A DNA stretch of 64,000 bases, taken from the NCBI RefSeq assembly GCF_000426705.1, contig NZ_KE384554.1, forward strand, positions 292,825 to 356,824, in the 5' to 3' direction. The notes below the pieces were generated by a model. That model saw nothing but the letters and a program-made list of their open reading frames with translations. It ran no database searches and was not told the DNA's origin. The stretch is from Spirochaeta cellobiosiphila DSM 17781. GTDB taxonomy: Bacteria; Spirochaetota; Spirochaetia; DSM-17781. The position numbers and the translations under genes are program-made. This document shows, piece after piece, positions 62,373 through 64,000 of this stretch; within the stretch, counting starts at the first letter, position 1; each line of letters opens with the position of its first letter.

Positions 62373-64000
62373 TATATTAACTCCTTTGTATTGATCTTAC
62401 CAAGAACCCAGTTCACACTTTCTTCTAAAGGCATCCCTTGATGCTGTTCACCAGTTCTAAGACGAACACTTACTTGATTCTCCGATTCCTCCCGTTCACC
62501 AAGAATGAACATATAAGGAATTTTCTCATTTTGAGCCGCCCTAATTTTAGCATTCATCCTGTTATCAGAATCATCTAATTTCACACGGATACCTGCGGCC
62601 TTTAATTGAGCTGTTACCTTCTGAGCATATTCGTTAAAGTTCTGAGCTACAGGAATCACCATGACCTGAGTAGGATTCAACCAAACAGGGAAAGCTCCTG
62701 CATATTGTTCAATCAATATCCCAATAAATCGCTCTAATGATCCCAATACAGCTCTATGGAGCATAACAGGAGAATGTTTATTGTCATCTTCCCCAATATA
62801 AGACGCATTTAGTCTATCATTAGATGGTAAGAGGTAATCCACTTGAATGGTACCGCACTGCCAATGGCGACCTAGAGCATCGACTAAGGTAAACTCTAAT
62901 TTAGGACCATAGAAAGCACCTTCTCCCTCAGCAATCTCATATTCCAGGCCAGCCACTTTGCAAGCATTGGCTAATGCTCCTTCCGACCTATCCCAAGTGG
63001 CATCTTCACCAATTCTTTTTTCAGGTCGAGTACTGAACTTAACAATTATGTTGTCATCACCAAAGCCAAAGTCTTTATACATGCTCTTTAAAAGATCAAC
63101 AAAGAGAACTACTTCATCAGCTATTTGTTCTTCTGTACAGAAGATATGGGCATCATCCTGAACAAACCCTCTCACTCTCATAATACCATGAAGAGCTCCT
63201 GAAGCTTCATTACGTGTACAACTCCCAAACTCAGCCATACGAAGAGGTAAATCACGATAGCTTTTAATCCCCTGTTTAAAAATTTCTACATGTCCAGGGC
63301 AGTTCATAGGTTTAAGAGCAAATTCTCTCTTTTCGCTCTCTGTTATAAACATGTTTTCCTTATATTTTGCCCAGTGACCAGAACGTTCCCATAGAGATTT
63401 AGGCATAACAGAAGGGGTATGAACCTCAATATAATTCTGTTCAGATAATCGATTACGTACATAATTCTGAATAGTTAGATAAATGGACCAGCCCTTGTCA
63501 TGCCAAAAGATCTGACCTGGATTTTCATCAACCATATGGAAGAGATCTAATTCTTTACCCAACTTACGGTGATCCCGTTTTTTGAGTTCCTCTAATTTAT
63601 TAAGATAAAACCGAAGCTCTTTAGCATTATTCCAAACAGTCCCATAAATACGTTGTAACATAGGTCTAGTGGAGTCACCTCTCCAATAGGCCCCAGCTAT
63701 AGACATTAATTTAATAGCCCGTGGATCAATCTGACTGGAATTCTCCACATGAGGACCTTTGCAAAGGTCTACAAAATCACCACTATGGTAGAGACTGATC
63801 TCGGCATCTTCAGGTAAGTCATTAATAAGCTCAACCTTATAAGGTTGATCAGCAAATCGTTCTAAGGCAACTTCCCGTGAAATGACTTCTTTATCAAAAG
63901 AAGCTCCCTTATTGATAATATCCCGCATTCTGTTTTCAATATCTTCAAGATCTTCTTCCTTAAGCTTTCGAGGTAGATCAAAATCATAATAAAACCCATC
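62372..64000 (-). CDS. thrS: Threonyl-tRNA synthetase, N-terminus outside window
   Basis: 543 residues are in the window. The frame is open to the right edge, where it reads [13 protein letters not shown], the N2 (editing) domain start, so the N-terminal TGS part and start codon lie beyond 64000. Editing-domain residues [15 protein letters not shown] and [13 protein letters not shown] are present. The catalytic domain has CPGHVEIFK near the Zn ligand Cys, then [17 protein letters not shown] (Zn ligand His) and YGPKLEF. The anticodon domain ends with VNWVLGKIN. It charges tRNA-Thr and edits Ser-tRNA-Thr. It is co-transcribed with the carboxypeptidase gene (one-base overlap). Confidence 0.96.
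   Translation of the reverse strand, partial: DGFYYDFDLPRKLKEEDLEDIENRMRDIINKGASFDKEVISREVALERFADQPYKVELINDLPEDAEISLYHSGDFVDLCKGPHVENSSQIDPRAIKLMSIAGAYWRGDSTRPMLQRIYGTVWNNAKELRFYLNKLEELKKRDHRKLGKELDLFHMVDENPGQIFWHDKGWSIYLTIQNYVRNRLSEQNYIEVHTPSVMPKSLWERSGHWAKYKENMFITESEKREFALKPMNCPGHVEIFKQGIKSYRDLPLRMAEFGSCTRNEASGALHGIMRVRGFVQDDAHIFCTEEQIADEVVLFVDLLKSMYKDFGFGDDNIIVKFSTRPEKRIGEDATWDRSEGALANACKVAGLEYEIAEGEGAFYGPKLEFTLVDALGRHWQCGTIQVDYLLPSNDRLNASYIGEDDNKHSPVMLHRAVLGSLERFIGILIEQYAGAFPVWLNPTQVMVIPVAQNFNEYAQKVTAQLKAAGIRVKLDDSDNRMNAKIRAAQNEKIPYMFILGEREESENQVSVRLRTGEQHQGMPLEESVNWVLGKINTKELI

Overview
The window looks like chromosome from an AT-rich, probably anaerobic spirochaete (Spirochaetales-like). 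This is inferred from gene content, not from an rRNA or database match. Pointers are a single-chain pyruvate:ferredoxin oxidoreductase, many TPR proteins, lipoproteins with relaxed lipoboxes, tandem outer-membrane-type proteins, an HU-like/DUF4469-type protein, a GSCFA protein and an EpmA/EF-P pair. Start codons other than ATG (GTG, TTG) are common and are usually fixed by clear Shine-Dalgarno sequences.

Region 1 (1-7.1 kb) is an accessory strip of mostly single genes: a truncated peptidase-like protein at the left edge, a Pr6Pr-type membrane protein, an SPFH/band-7 protein, a DUF5655-like protein coupled to an AraC/GyrI-type regulator and a TrmO-like protein, two hypotheticals and a nitroreductase. 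Region 2 (7.1-14.7 kb) is a decayed mobile region. It holds two IS3-family remnants, a beta-lactamase-fold fragment, an isolated aroB-type gene, and genes separated by elements that I read as integron attC sites: five candidates, all in the same (minus) orientation and several lying just after a stop codon. No integrase is present, so this would be a cassette cluster without integrase. Region 3 (14.9-19.4 kb) has an HU-like gene preceded by four palindromes with centres exactly 22 bp apart, then a DJ-1/PfpI protein, a DEAD-box helicase, a GSCFA protein and tRNA-Met(CAT).

Region 4 (19.4-28 kb) is signalling: a 981-residue protein with a degenerate P-loop, an RsbU-like phosphatase/STAS/RsbW-like partner-switching operon, a lipoprotein, an HD hydrolase and a ComFB protein. 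Region 5 (28-38 kb) is an envelope run: a 1485-residue exported protein and two tandem paralogous barrel-type proteins, one fused to FecR, ending in mutL. Region 6 (38-46.7 kb) holds three TPR proteins, a phosphoesterase, a ParB-like protein, a lipoprotein, a SelB-like protein without a GTPase domain and an RlmG/RsmC-type methyltransferase. Region 7 (46.7-64 kb) is mostly housekeeping: M48 peptidase, epmA, efp, a methyltransferase, an Rrf2 regulator, an MscS channel, pyrF with its own promoter, a GH13 sugar phosphorylase divergent from a glycosyltransferase, PFOR, a CDP-alcohol phosphatidyltransferase, carboxypeptidase Taq and thrS, which runs off the right edge.

Genes that work together by position: the phosphatase, antagonist and kinase at 22.5-25.3 kb form one switch; epmA and efp form an enzyme/substrate pair; pyrF and the MscS gene are nearly overlapping; thrS and carboxypeptidase Taq overlap in TAGTG, as do the methyltransferase and the SelB-like gene.
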